Shown here piece after piece: positions 49,835 through 60,595 of a stretch of 64,000 bases of DNA (the stretch's first letter is position 1; each line of letters begins with the position of its first letter). The notes below the pieces were generated by a model. That model was not told the origin of the DNA. It ran no database searches and saw nothing but the letters and a program-made list of their open reading frames with translations. The stretch is from Planococcus citri (lineage: Eukaryota; Arthropoda; Insecta; Hemiptera; Pseudococcidae). Where the stretch lies: contig NC_088681.1 in NCBI RefSeq assembly GCF_950023065.1, forward strand, positions 34,878,836 to 34,942,835, in the 5' to 3' direction. Position numbers and translations under genes: made by a program.

Positions 49835-52530
49835 TCGGAATCACGTTGTGCTTTTTTTTCAAAATCGTGTTGTGCTTTTTTTAAAATCGCGTCGTGTTTT
49901 TTTTTTAAATCGCGTTCGTGCTTTTTTTTGGAATCGCGTTGTGCTTTTTTTTCCGAATTGTTTTTTTTTTGAAATCACGTTGTGCTTTTTTTCAAATTCG
50001 CGTTGTGCTTTTTTTCAAGATCGTGTAGTGCTTTTTTTTCAAAATCGTGTGATGCTTTTTTTCAAAATCATGTTGTGCTTTTTTTTTGAAATCGCGTTTT
50101 CATTTTTGAAATTGCATTGTGCTTTTTTTCAAAATCGTGTAGTGCTTTTTTCAAAATTGCGTCGCGTTTTTTTTCGAAATCACGTTGTTTTTTTTGTTTT
50201 TTTTTTCAAAATTGCGTTGTGCTTTTTTTTGAAATCGCGTCGTGTGGTGCTTTTTTTCAAAATCATGTTGTGCTTTTTTTTCGAAATCGCGTTTTCATTT
50301 TTGAAATTGCATTGTGATTTTTTTTCAAAATCGTGTAGTGCTTTTTTCAAAATTGCGTTGTGCTTTTTTTCAAAATTGCGTTGTTTTTTTTTCAAAATTG
50401 TGTTGTGCTTTTTTTTCAAAATCGCGTTTTCATTTTTGAAATTGCATTGTGCTTTTTTTCAAAATCGTGTAGTGCTTTTTTTCAAAATTGCGTTGTGCTT
50501 TTTTTCAAATTCAAGTTGTGCTTTTTTCAAATTCGCGTTGTGCTTGTTGTGCTTTTTTCGCAATCGTGTTGTGCTTTTTTTTCGAAATCGGGTTTTCATT
50601 TTCAAAATTCCGCTTTTGGCTTTTTTTCAAAATTGTGTAGTGCTTTTTCGCAAATTCGCGCTGTGCTTTTTTTTGCAAATTTGCGTAGTGCTGTTTTTAA
50701 AATCGCGTTGTGCTTTTTTTAAAATCGCGTTGTGCTTTTTTCAAAATCGTGTGGTGCTTTTTTTCAAATTCGTGCTGTGCTTTTTTTCAAAAATTCGCGT
50801 TGTGCTTTATTCCAAAATTATGTTGTGCTTTTTCTTACAAAGTCGCGTTGTGCTTTTTTTTAAAAAAACTGCGTTTTCTCCAAAACTGTGTTGTCCTTTT
50901 TTCCCGAAATCGCGTTGTGCTTTTTGTTTTAAAATCGCGTTGTGCTTTTCTTTCCAAAATCACGTTGTGCTTTTCTCGGAAATCGCGTTGTGTTTTTTTT
51001 TTAAAAAATGCGCTGTGCTTTTTTTTTTTAAATTTGCGTTGTGCTTTTTTTTGAAGCGTCCGTTGTACTTTTTTAAAAAATCGCGTTGTGCTTTTTTCCG
51101 AAATCGCATTGTGCTTTTTTTTTACAAAGTCGCGTTGTGCTTTTTTTTTCAAAATCGCGTTGTTTTTTTTTTCAAAATTGCGTTGTGCTTTTTTTTCTAA
51201 AATTCGCGTTGTGCTTTTTTTTGAAGCTTCCATCGTGCTTTTTTTTGAGATCGGGTTGTGCTTTTTTTCAAAATTGCGTTGTGCTTTTTTTTCTAAAATT
51301 CGCATTGTGCGTTTTTTCGAAGCTTCCGTTGTGCATTTTTTCGAAATTGGGTTGTTCTTTTTTCCATAATGGTGTTGTGCTTTTTTTTTACGAAGTCGCG
51401 TTGTGCTTTTTTTTAAAAAACCGCGTCGTTTTTTTTCCAAAATTTGCGTTGTGCTTTCGTTTCAAAGTTTGCGTTGTGCTTTTTTTTAAACATCGCATTG
51501 TGCTATTTTTCAAAATTGTGCTTTTTTTCTGAACCGCGTTGTGCTTTTCTTTCCTAAATCGTGTTGTGCTTTTTTTCGGAATCGCGTTGTGCTTTATTTT
51601 CAAAAACGAGTTGTGCATTTTTTTCTGAATTGCGTTGTGCTTTTTTTTCCAAAATTTGCGTTGTGCTTTTTCTTTGAAAATCGCGTTGTGCTTTTCTTTC
51701 TGAAATTGCGTTGTGCTTTTCTTCCAAAATCGTGTTATGCTTTTTTTTTAAAAATTGCGTTGTGCTTTTTTTCAGAATCACGTTGTGCTTTTTTTTCCAA
51801 AATTGCGTTGTGCTTTTTGTTTGAAGTTCGCTTTGTGCTTTTTTTGAAATCGTGTCCTTTTCTTCCAAAATTTGCGTTGTGCTTTTTTTCAAAGTTTGCG
51901 TTGTGCTTTTTTTTAAACATCGCGTTGTGATTTTCTTTCCTAAATCGTGTTGTGCTTTATTTTCAAAAACGCGTTGTACAATTTTTTCTAAATCACGTTG
52001 TGCTTTTTTTCCATAATCCGCGTTGTGCTTTTTTTCAGAATCGCGTTGTGCTTTTTTTTCAGAATCGCGTTGTGCTTTTTTTTGAAATCAGGTTGTGCTT
52101 TTTTTCCGAAATTGTGTTGTGCTTTTTTTGAAAATTGCGTTGAGCTTTTTTTGAAAATCATGTTGTGCTTTTTTTCAATATCGCGTTGTGCTTTTTTTTC
52201 AAAATCACGTTGTGCTTTTCTTTCTAAAATCGCGTTGTGCTTTTTTTAAAAATCGCGTTGTGCCTTTTTTCAAATTCGCGATGTGCCTTTTTTCAAATTC
52301 GCGATGTGCTTTTATTTAAATCACGGTTGCGTTCTTAAAATCTCGTTCTAAATTTATGGTACTTTTTTTCAAAATTGTGTTGTGCTTTTTTTTCAAAATC
52401 GCATGTTGTGCTTTTTTTTCAAAATCGCATTGTGCTCATTTTGAAGTCGCGTTGTGCTTTTTTCGAAGTTGCGCCTTTTTTTGAAATTTTGTTGTGCTTT
52501 TTTTTCAAAATCGGGTTGTGCTTTTCTAAC
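49835..52530. repeat. CGTTGTGC-poly(T) minisatellite, about 2.7 kb
   Basis: Roughly a hundred copies of a unit of 20-30 bp: 'cgcgttgtgctttttttcaaaat' with variable T-tract length and variants such as 'gaaatcgcg', 'caaattcgcg' and 'gaagcttccg'. A 450-codon frame at 49,848-51,200 and several shorter ones on both strands stay open because the unit lacks stops in those frames. Their products are only Phe/Cys/Ala/Leu repeats or Lys/His/Asn repeats. I do not call them proteins. Confidence 0.92.
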
Positions 52531-52579
52531 TAAAGAGGCTACGCACACTGTTACAGCTGCGCTTGGCGCAGCTGTCTAG

Positions 52580-53149
52580 TTTTTTTTTTTTTTTTTTTTT
52601 TGTTCGTTATGGAATTTGAAGTAAAGTTGACAATTGACAAGCATTTAGCATTAAAAACAAAATTTCATCATTTTTCCATTACTTTGATTTTTTTTTTTTA
52701 GATTTTACCATGTTTTTGGGCTATTTTGGTAGAGCGCCTTCTTTTTTTTTCAAAAATTAGAGAATGTATCAGATTGAATAATGAAAAAATTTGTTTTCTA
52801 AAATTTCGGCAAAAAAACAAGACTGACATAATACAAGAACCAGTCATAGGTAATTCTAAAAATGAACAAATTTTTCTTGGAAATTTGAGATTTTTTGCAA
52901 TTTTGGCAATCCACAAGACTTCTAGGGAAATTTGACCACCAAAAAAAAACCATATCGTTAGAAAAAAATTGAACTTTGACTTTTCCCCACTTTTGAGCAT
53001 TCAGGAGAGGAAGGAATCCCCTCCCCACCTCATGATTCATCACAAATAATGTACTTAGTCCATTTTTAAAACTAAAACATGGGGAGACCCTCGTGAGCAA
53101 ACCTTTTATGAAAAACCAATGTTTCTTTTTAATATGTATTTCAGAAAAT
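52580..53149. other. AT-rich spacer
   Basis: It begins with a run of about 21 T directly after element A. There are short open frames on both strands, none with a recognised domain. It may contain upstream parts of the retroelement that follow, too decayed to see. Confidence 0.5.
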
Positions 53150-53421
53150 GTGTTATACATTTCTGACTTGCCAACAAATGATTCACAGATGACACTGCTT
53201 TAGTTGCCACACAATCTGATCTGACTGTAGGTACAGATACAGAAAGACTGCAAAGTGCCATTGATGACATGATTCACTCGTGGCATGGATGGAAAGACGG
53301 TATGTGAAAATCAGCAATGGCAAATCTGAACATGTAATATTTTCTAATTGAAACATCAATTACATGCCCGTATTTCTAAATGGACAAATAATACCAGAAA
53401 AACCAAGTGCAAAGTACCTTG

Positions 53422-53866
53422 CAGAGCTGTGGGACCAAAACAATTTTGCGATTGGATTTCGGTTTTGAGATTTAAATTTATTCATTTCGGGATTTGTTTA
53501 GGGATTGAAAAAATTGTTTTGGTTCTGGGTTTAATTGGTTTAATGTTTCAAATGCATACCTATTTTGCTTAACTCATCGAGTAATTTTTATTATAATCTG
53601 AATGAATAATGATAAATGATGTAAAATGACAATTTATCAAAATAAAATCACGGGAAAAACGCAAAAATTGAAATCCCAAAATCAAAACGATATTGTTTCA
53701 GTTCCAGGATTGTTTTGAGTTCAAAATTATATCGGTTCCAGGATTTTTTGGTTTTGGGATCAAGAAAAATACTTATGATTTTGGTTTTGGGATTGGTTTT
53801 GGGTTTGGATTTGAATTGGGATTTAATTAGTTCCAGTTTTGGGATCATTTAAGTCACACAGCTCTG
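53422..53866. mobile_element. hAT-like MITE inside the retroelement
   Basis: The ends 'cagagctgtgggac' and 'gtcacacagctctg' are inverse with one mismatch. TACCTTG occurs on both sides (53,415-53,421 and 53,867-53,873), a 7 bp duplication. Removing the insert joins 'aaagtaccttg' to 'gtatg' and restores the reading KYLGM of the reverse transcriptase, proving the insertion boundary. CAGAG ends and a 7-8 bp duplication suggest the hAT superfamily. The interior is rich in 'ttttgggatt' repeats. Confidence 0.8.
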
Positions 53867-54015
53867 TACCTTGGTATGCAGTAAGCAGCTGGACAGAAAA
53901 CTTACTTGGAGATGGAGAACCCATATTGAAAAGAAATAAGATGAAGTCAACCTAAAGCTGTGTAATATGTCATGGCTACTGAGTAAGAAAATGTCGCTTC
54001 AGAAGTTCAGAATAA

Positions 54016-54273
54016 CGTCGCCTTAGTTGCAAAAACTTGTATCTCCAACTCTGAAATCACACCTTGTGTAAACCGTTCTTTTTGCACTGTAGCGCTCCCT
54101 ATTGGACTTGAATGCTGAACTAAAAGGTAGGTAAGAGAGGGTGGTCCCCCTCTGTGACCTATCTTTTAGTTGAGCATCAAAGTCCAATAGGGAGCGCTAC
54201 AGTGCAAAAAGAACGGTTTACACTAGGTGTGATCTCGGAGTTGAAGATACAAGTTTTTGCAACTAAGGCGACG
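54016..54273. mobile_element. 258 bp palindromic MITE inside the retroelement
   Basis: The left half from 'cgtcgccttagttgcaaaaa' is repeated in inverse by the right half ending 'ggcgacg', with few mismatches along about 110 bp. The loop, near 54,140, contains 'agagagggtggtccccctct'. ATAA flanks both sides (54,012-54,015 and 54,274-54,277), a possible 4 bp duplication. Excision links KFRI to LFIYKTI of the reverse transcriptase apart from a one-base shift. Superfamily not assigned. Confidence 0.75.
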
Positions 54274-54520
54274 ATAAGCTGTTCATTTATAAAACAATCA
54301 TTAAACCAATTTGGATCTACAGAGCACCCTTCTGGGGAACAGCTAAAAAAAGTAACATTGAAAAAATACTGCGATGCCAGAATAAATGGCTGTGTAAAGT
54401 CACCTGTGCATCCAAGTATGTTCGCAGTGATCAAATCCATTGGGACCTCAAGACACTTAGTGTGATAAAAGAAATTTGTAAATTTGCAATAAAGTGTACC
54501 ACCTAGGATTTAGTTACATA

Positions 54521-54733
54521 CAGGGTGCCCAGAAATATCAAGTACCCCTAAAAAAGTTTTCTGCTAAATACTTTTAGGTTGGTCACAGTGAATATTAATA
54601 ATGATAGCACATGATTGGTTGTTGGACTGGAGAGATAACATTCCACCAATCATATGCACCTATTTCACGTCGCCAACCTATATTTTTAATAAAAAAACTT
54701 TCTTTCGGGTACCCAATATTTCTGGGCACCCTG
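54521..54733. mobile_element. 213 bp TA-flanked MITE, CAGGGTGCCC ends
   Basis: The inverted ends 'cagggtgcccagaaatat' and 'atatttctgggcaccctg' (one base different) are flanked by TA on both sides. The terminal CAGGGTG matches the element at 8,301-8,519, so both may be mobilised by the same transposase. It lies in the last part of the retroelement reading frame. Confidence 0.75.
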
Positions 54734-54880
54734 TACCAGGCTGCTAGGAGGATTAAACTTCATTTTTCAACAGAGTTGCCAGTATTGTTAGTTGACAGTA
54801 CTTGGCCAAAGCAAGACAGCTAGTGCATGCACCGCAAATTCGACAATTAAAACGATATGAAACACATGACCTAGGTAATA

Positions 54881-57800
54881 CTATAAATCTAAAAATTATT
54901 TTAGATAGCAATCGCTAGGAAAAGTAATGAAATGTTGATGACGAATTAAGAAACTTTTTAAAGTGCTTAGGCATAAAAGTAGTTCTTGAAATCTGCGAAA
55001 ATTTGTTTCAAGTCTGACATCGACGCCTGAAACCCTAATTCAACTACTTACATACCTACATCATTTTCAATCTTTTTAAAGTTTCCAATGAGTACCTACC
55101 TATACAATTTTTCCCCATAATTTTTGAATTTCTCTCGTACCTAAAACCTATGTGCAAAAAATAATCAGTGATGCTGAAAATTTGATTTCCATAAAATCAT
55201 CACTCTAGGAAATTCTAGCCGGACAAAATGTGATTTTTGGAGTCAAATTTTATACATAGGTAATGGAAATGATGGTATGACAATTTGTTTTTCTACCTGG
55301 TGAGAAAAATTGTTTCATACACAAAATTCGTCTCCCAGAAACAAATTTCACAATAAGTAGTATTTTCAGCCGATCTAAAGCTTGCAAAAAAATTTTATCC
55401 TGAAAAACTGGTAAATTTGATCAGTGCCCGAAAGCCTACAGTTCCAGAGAATTCGAGTCGAATTTTACATTCGCAAAAATCCAAAATATTTAACTATATG
55501 AAATTGGAATTTGTAAAGTGAATGTCGCTTAAGAAAGTAATTTATTTTGTTCGACTCCTGCAAGTTGACAATGGCCAATTGACACCGTTTTTTTTTTTTT
55601 TTTTTGTTGAATCACTCGTACCTATTTTTTCAAAATTTAAAGTCGAGTACTCGAGTAGCCCAAAATTTGTTTTCCAACTTTTGAAAAAAAGTTTATACGA
55701 GACAAGTATGTAGATAAATTTTAATTTTAACAAAAGTACATAGGTTAGATTTAAATTTGTTGTTTTCAAAACGACCTAATTATTTTGAAGGAGTCCAAAA
55801 AATTCTTGATACTGCACAATATGGGGTACTTTACCTACTTACTATCAGTCAGAATATTATTCATCCTTGATTTTAAAAAAAAAATATATTTAACAATAGT
55901 ATCTCCTTTTGTTTTTAATTAGGCAATTTAAAAGAAACTAGATGTCAGTTAGGTACATTTGAACCCTTGAAACGCACATGCTACAGGCACAGTGAAAAAA
56001 CATACCTACCTACTATCTGTCAATAGAATAAACTGGGTTAAAAAACAAGGGGAAAAACAAGGTTCTCCATCCAAATGAGCTTATTTGGAATGCTATTTTT
56101 GAACAAGAAGAACAGAAACACCTACAATGGCATATTAGATTTCCCGACGGTGTTCGACTCGTTTTTGTTTTTCAGTCGCGAATTTCGAAATTTGCAACTT
56201 GACGAGATATTTTTTTAGAAACAGGAAAAAAGGTAAGCATTTGAGCTTTCATTTCCTTATAATACACCTGTTTTGTATACCTATGTAACGTGCGTATATT
56301 TATAAATAACATGGAAGGTTTCTAGGTAAGGTTCCTAAGTTCGTATGTATGTACCTCTACATATTGACATTGACTACATACTACAGTACACCAATATCTA
56401 GCATACATTATGAAGAAAGTTTATTCAATCTCGCTTCGCTATCGCGGCGAAATCCTAAAGTAATCACTTTTATCTTTTGTATGCAAACGCAGTGTGTATT
56501 TCGCAAATTTGTTAGTTTAAATTGGTTTTTTGCAAAAAGCGCGTTCTTTGACGACAAGTACAAAGTTTCCGGCAGCTTTTAACTTTGTAGATTTCTAATT
56601 AGTGAGGTATCGTAACGCTGTTACTTTTTCGTTTCTGCTGCTCACGCTTCTCCCATCCCATCCACTGTCTCGTTCCACCGCTCAAAATTGTTTCGTAGTG
56701 TTGATACTTGAAAGTTAAAATTTTTCAAATTGTGTCAAAGCACCCCGCGTATCGTCGTTTATTACCCATTGAAATTCCCAAGTTTACAAAGAAAACAGAA
56801 TTTTTGTTGTTGAACGTCTTGTAAGAGTTGTAATTACCGATCACGTTCTTTCCAAAAAGCCCATTCTGTCGAGCAAGACGAGAATTCTGCTTTTGTGTTC
56901 GGGATATTTGAAAACTTCATTAAAGCGATGAAGCGTGCATTACAATAGGTATTTTTTTTCGAACAAAATCTTCGTTTGAAAAGCATTAGGCCGGGGATGA
57001 ATTTTTCCAAACTGAAAAGCGAGGTTATAAAACGTTCAATTTTGTATTAACAAAATTTACAATTCATTGAGATGGATAATTTTCAGCTAAAAATTTACTC
57101 GTCAAATTCATTCGAGAGAAAATTTTATCCTTGGATTTTTTTTAAAGGAGAAAATTTCAATTATGGAAAATTTTTTTCGTTTGAAAATTCAGACAAAAAA
57201 TTAAAATGATCGAGATCACATTAAAAACAGTTATACTACCGTCGTTATAATCTCACTTGCAGTTAAAAAAATGCATCCCCTGCCCTTTCCTTGTCTTTCC
57301 ACACGAAAGTAGGTAAGTACCAAAAGCAAATTTGTGTTTCGTTTGACACGAGTACTTAAAAGAGTTTTAGATTTAGGTTTCTGGCATGGCTTGGTATGGT
57401 ACATAGCATGGCATGGCGCTGTATATAGAAGATTTGCATCTTAATGCTCTGCGAAGTAATAGCGTTAAAATGTAATCTCTGTTTAACAGTACTCGATTAA
57501 TGTAAAAAGGCGGCAACACGTTTCCGGCAAAAGCAAAAGATTCTTATTAAGTTTCGTCATTCATGTTATATCGGCCATTTTGCACGCACCGAACATCAAA
57601 AAACTACCAGTTTACGTTATTTTGATGAAAACATACTTTTTTAATGTTGAAAGTTATTTGGCAAATGATGTAAGTAATATAATCAAGTAAACAACCAAAA
57701 GGGGAAAAATGTTGCCTTTTTTTTTCTAATAACTCCCAGCACATTCCGTACCAATCCTCGCAAAGAAGCGAAGGGTAAAAAAAATCATAAAAATATTCTT

Positions 57801-58965
57801 CTCTCATACACATTCTATGTACCTACCCATCGAATGAAAAATATTTAAACGTTCATTCTTCATTGTGTATACCTTTACCTACGGTTATTCCTCGGATGAG
57901 TTTTTTTTTGCTGCCGTTTTTCCCAACAAAATATATATTTATTTCGACTTGTAACTTATTTGGCAAAGATATACGATGTAGTTGGCTTGGGATATTTGTA
58001 TTATGCCGCTGAATAGCGTGAAAAATTAATGAAATTTTACCTCGCTAGCCATTTGGCCGCAAAAGCGCGCCTATATGATTTCGTACCAAAGACCGATTGC
58101 CGACCGTTCACAGACGATTTATTGAAGGGTATAAATTGTTCAATTACAGAAAATACACCCACCTTATTTCCAAATAGCTAGGTCTATACGTAGTGGTTAA
58201 ATAAAAAGCAATGCTTTTCACCTTGCATACTCTACAATATCGATGCATTGAATGCATAACAAGACAACCAACAAACCGATTACACTGAAAGCATTTTCAA
58301 TAGTATAGGTAAACGATTTCCCAACCAAGCAACTAAAAATGAGAGATGTTTGGAAAGTTATAAGTGTATTTTGCTCCCTTACTCTCTGATTCGCGTTCTT
58401 TTCACCGCGAAATATAATCATCTATAGATAGGTTACAGATGGGTTTTGGAGTTGGTATGAAAAAAAAAGAAGAAAAGTTAAGTGCTTCTTTGCTCCCTAT
58501 ACCGAAATTTTAACTGGAACAGAGAAAAAAAGGGATACTGCAATTAGTTGCTTGAATATAACCTCATTCATAAAGTGGTTTTCAGATGATACGATTGCAT
58601 TAAAAAGTCACGAACTGTTTTTAAAATTCATATTCGTCGTTGTGGTTGTCTAGAAACTCAAAGAGGTGTCCTTTGAAGTGGTTTTTTTTTTCGTCTCAAA
58701 TTTTCACGTAGACAGGACAGCAAATGATGCGATAGGGAAAAAAATGTTTTAATGAGAAAGGAGGTCGTTGGAGATATGTGAAAAATCGAAAAAGAATCAG
58801 CTGAAGATGAGATGGTATTTGAAGAGTTTTGTGCTGATGCCTGTTTCTTCTGCTATAAGAAATGTAAAGTTTGCTGTGTTGGTTTACCAAAAGTAAAGAG
58901 GGTGAGAGAGAACAAGGTCGTAATTTGTATGCAGTTTTTTGCCTTGGATAAATGTGATTTTATTC
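54881..58965. other. AT-rich sequence, nothing recognised
   Basis: No gene supported. There is a T18 run near 55,589, TACCTA words through 55,040-55,280, and a low-GC background. Open frames are short. 56,600-56,930 is slightly richer in CG words but has no splice-bounded frame. No RNA gene seen. Confidence 0.45.
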
Positions 58966-59393
58966 TTTTTAGTGTGCGTAGCACACTATTGGTTTCGCTT
59001 TGAGAAATGAAATTTCATTATACACGAATGTTCTCTTAAACTATCCAACCGTTTTTTGTACCTATTGGACACCATTTGAGAATCATTAAGGCGGAGGGAA
59101 TAGATTATTTTTCATTCAATTCGGATGGGTAATTGCTGAGTAATTGCAATTTTAGTTCATTATTTTAATGCATTAAATCCTAAAAAAGGGAAAAGGGGAC
59201 TTGCAAAACACCTGCCGCTCATTGTACCCTGCTATACCCCCAGTCTATTCCATCTCCGCTTTTCAAATCAGCTGTCTCATTGTACCCTGTTACACCGCTC
59301 ATCTGTTAGCTGTATGTTCCAAGTGGGAGTGGTTTGGTGGGGCGTTTACCCAACAAATATATTCTTTTAATGCCCTAACCCACCATGTCAACT

Positions 59394-59467
59394 CGTAGTC
59401 GAATGGTTAGGGCATGTAGGTAGGAATAGGAATTGTAGGGTCCCAGGTTCGAATCCCCATCAGGTAG
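59394..59467 (+). repeat. tRNA-derived segment with A and B boxes
   Basis: 'tggttagggca' at 59,404-59,414 matches the pol III A box and 'ggttcgaatcc' at 59,446-59,456 is a perfect B box, 42 bp apart, as in a tRNA gene. The phrase 'atgccctaacccaccatg' just upstream is inverse to the A-box region. The acceptor stem does not close, so it is a SINE head or a tRNA pseudogene. It lies inside element B. Confidence 0.6.
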
Positions 59468-60263
59468 GTAGGTATAGGTGACGGATTTTTCGTTGGAAAT
59501 ATTGGATAGGTAAATGCTGTGGAGTGAGTACATGATGCTGGTGCAAAAAAAAACGAATTTTGAACCCTGTAGCCCCCTCATTTTGATTTATAAAAACAAA
59601 GTTATGAAATACGAGTATGATGATATCATTTTGCTAAATGAATTTTCATTTCACTTATTCAAATACTTTTTACTATACCTATAGCGCCGTAAGTACAGTA
59701 AAAATTACCTTGAGATGGGTAATTTTTACTTTTTATGATATAAAAATTACTTTAAAATGAGTAATTTTTACACAACTTGGTTAATGTAATTTTTATTATC
59801 ATGCTTTAGTAAAAATTATTAAAACAAAATGATTTTTACTAATGTTATAGCAAAATTTATTAAAATGATGATTTTTACTATAAGATTACAGTAAAAATTA
59901 TTATTGTAACTGAACAGTTGAAAATTGCTGATTTTCAAAACAAATTTTATCGTACTTATATTATGTATTTTTGTATGGGATCTGGTTATTGTGCTAAATA
60001 TGTGGTCAACATTTTTTGTAAAAATTACCCATATTTTTTTCGTGTTATTTAGAGGCAATGCGAATTCTTAACATATTTTATATGATTTAATAATTTTAGA
60101 ATCAAAGGCAAATTCTGAAAATTGGTTTGAAATTTTATAAATTTGAAGACAATGGAAATTCTAAAAAAAAATATGAAAATTTGACATTTAGAGACACTGA
60201 GAATTCCAAAAATTGATTAAAAGTTCTATAAGTTGTAGATAATGTGAACTTGAAAATGATATG

Positions 60264-60455
60264 AATAATTGAAGAGCTCTATTTCAAAGTGGGTTAAGTC
60301 ATTTTTTCCTCCAAAAATAAAGTTTTTGATACTGAAATTTGTTCTGTTTCCAAAGGTCGGTGCACCTTTCCTTTCTTTGGACATAGAACAATCACTTGTA
60401 GAAAAATTTACTTTGAAAAATCCATCCCACTTTGGAATAGAGTTGTTCAATTATT
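60264..60455. mobile_element. Small palindromic insert in element B
   Basis: 'aataattgaagagctctatt' at the left end is inverse to 'aatagagttgttcaattatt' at the right end with a few mismatches, continuing through 'tcaaagtggg' and 'cccacttt'. About 30 bp of inverted repeat bound a 192 bp segment. Open frames on both strands are mirror translations. It looks like a MITE, but I found no clear duplication. Confidence 0.5.
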
Positions 60456-60595
60456 GTATGTAATATCTTATGAAGATAATGAGAATTCTGAAAAATTAGA
60501 GGCATGCACTACTTAGCTATGTAATAGCGGTTATAGCTGTAGAAAAGGCAGCTAGCTACGCACACTTTGCAGCTAAGCTTTGCTTAGCTGTCTAG

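Larger units (their letters stand above)
48888..52579 (+). mobile_element. Helentron/HINE-like element A with satellite core
   Basis: The left end has 'tttttagtgtgcgtagcaca' and the phrase 'ctattggtttcg'. The right end has 'gctacgcacact', the inverse of the left 'agtgtgcgtag', then the hairpin 'cagctgcgc-ttg-gcgcagctg' and a final TCTAG before a T-run. A hairpin followed by CTAG is a Helitron terminus. Subterminal inverted repeats placed asymmetrically, together with internal tandem arrays, are features of Helentron-derived HINE/DINE-1 elements. No Rep/helicase is present, so it is non-autonomous. The interior holds three tandem arrays (49,186-49,490, 49,490-49,690, 49,835-52,530). Element B at 58,966-60,595 shares both ends. 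Confidence 0.75.
53150..54880 (+). pseudogene. Decayed non-LTR (Jockey-like) reverse transcriptase, three nested insertions
   Basis: Read across frames, the + strand gives LYISDLPTN, then FTDDTALVATQSDL (the conserved F/YADD block of reverse transcriptases), then NGKSEHVIFSN, FLNGQIIPEKPSAKYLG, KQLDRKLTWRWRTHIEKK, LFIYKTIIKPIWIYRAPFWG, NIEKILRCQNKWLCKV, and finally RQLKRYETHDL. This order matches the C-terminal half of Jockey-clade LINE ORF2. The second residue of the ADD motif region is T rather than A, and there are frameshifts and stops between blocks, so it is dead. The N-terminal half, endonuclease and ORF1 are not visible. Insertions at 53,422-53,866, 54,016-54,273 and 54,521-54,733 interrupt it. 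Confidence 0.85.
58966..60595 (+). mobile_element. Helentron/HINE-like element B
   Basis: The left end 'tttttagtgtgcgtagcaca' and 'ctattggtttcg' are identical to element A, and 'acgaatgttctctta' follows at similar spacing in both. The right end has 'agctacgcacact', the hairpin 'cagctaagc-ttt-gcttagctg' and TCTAG, then T-rich DNA. The hairpin stem differs in sequence from element A while still pairing, which indicates selection for structure. The interior differs from A: a tRNA-derived SINE segment (59,394-59,467), a block of 'gtaatttttact' repeats (59,690-59,910) and a small palindromic insert (60,264-60,455). No Rep/helicase. Confidence 0.75.

Noticed and set aside
49848..51200. A 450-codon open frame, plus 201- and 148-codon frames on both strands nearby
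   Set aside because: They are translations of the CGTTGTGC-poly(T) minisatellite. The products are monotonous Phe/Cys/Ala or Lys/His/Asn repeats that differ only by unit variation.
54154..54465. A 103-codon frame spanning the retroelement and the palindromic MITE
   Set aside because: It starts inside the MITE and runs into the wrong frame of the reverse transcriptase. The real motifs lie in another frame.
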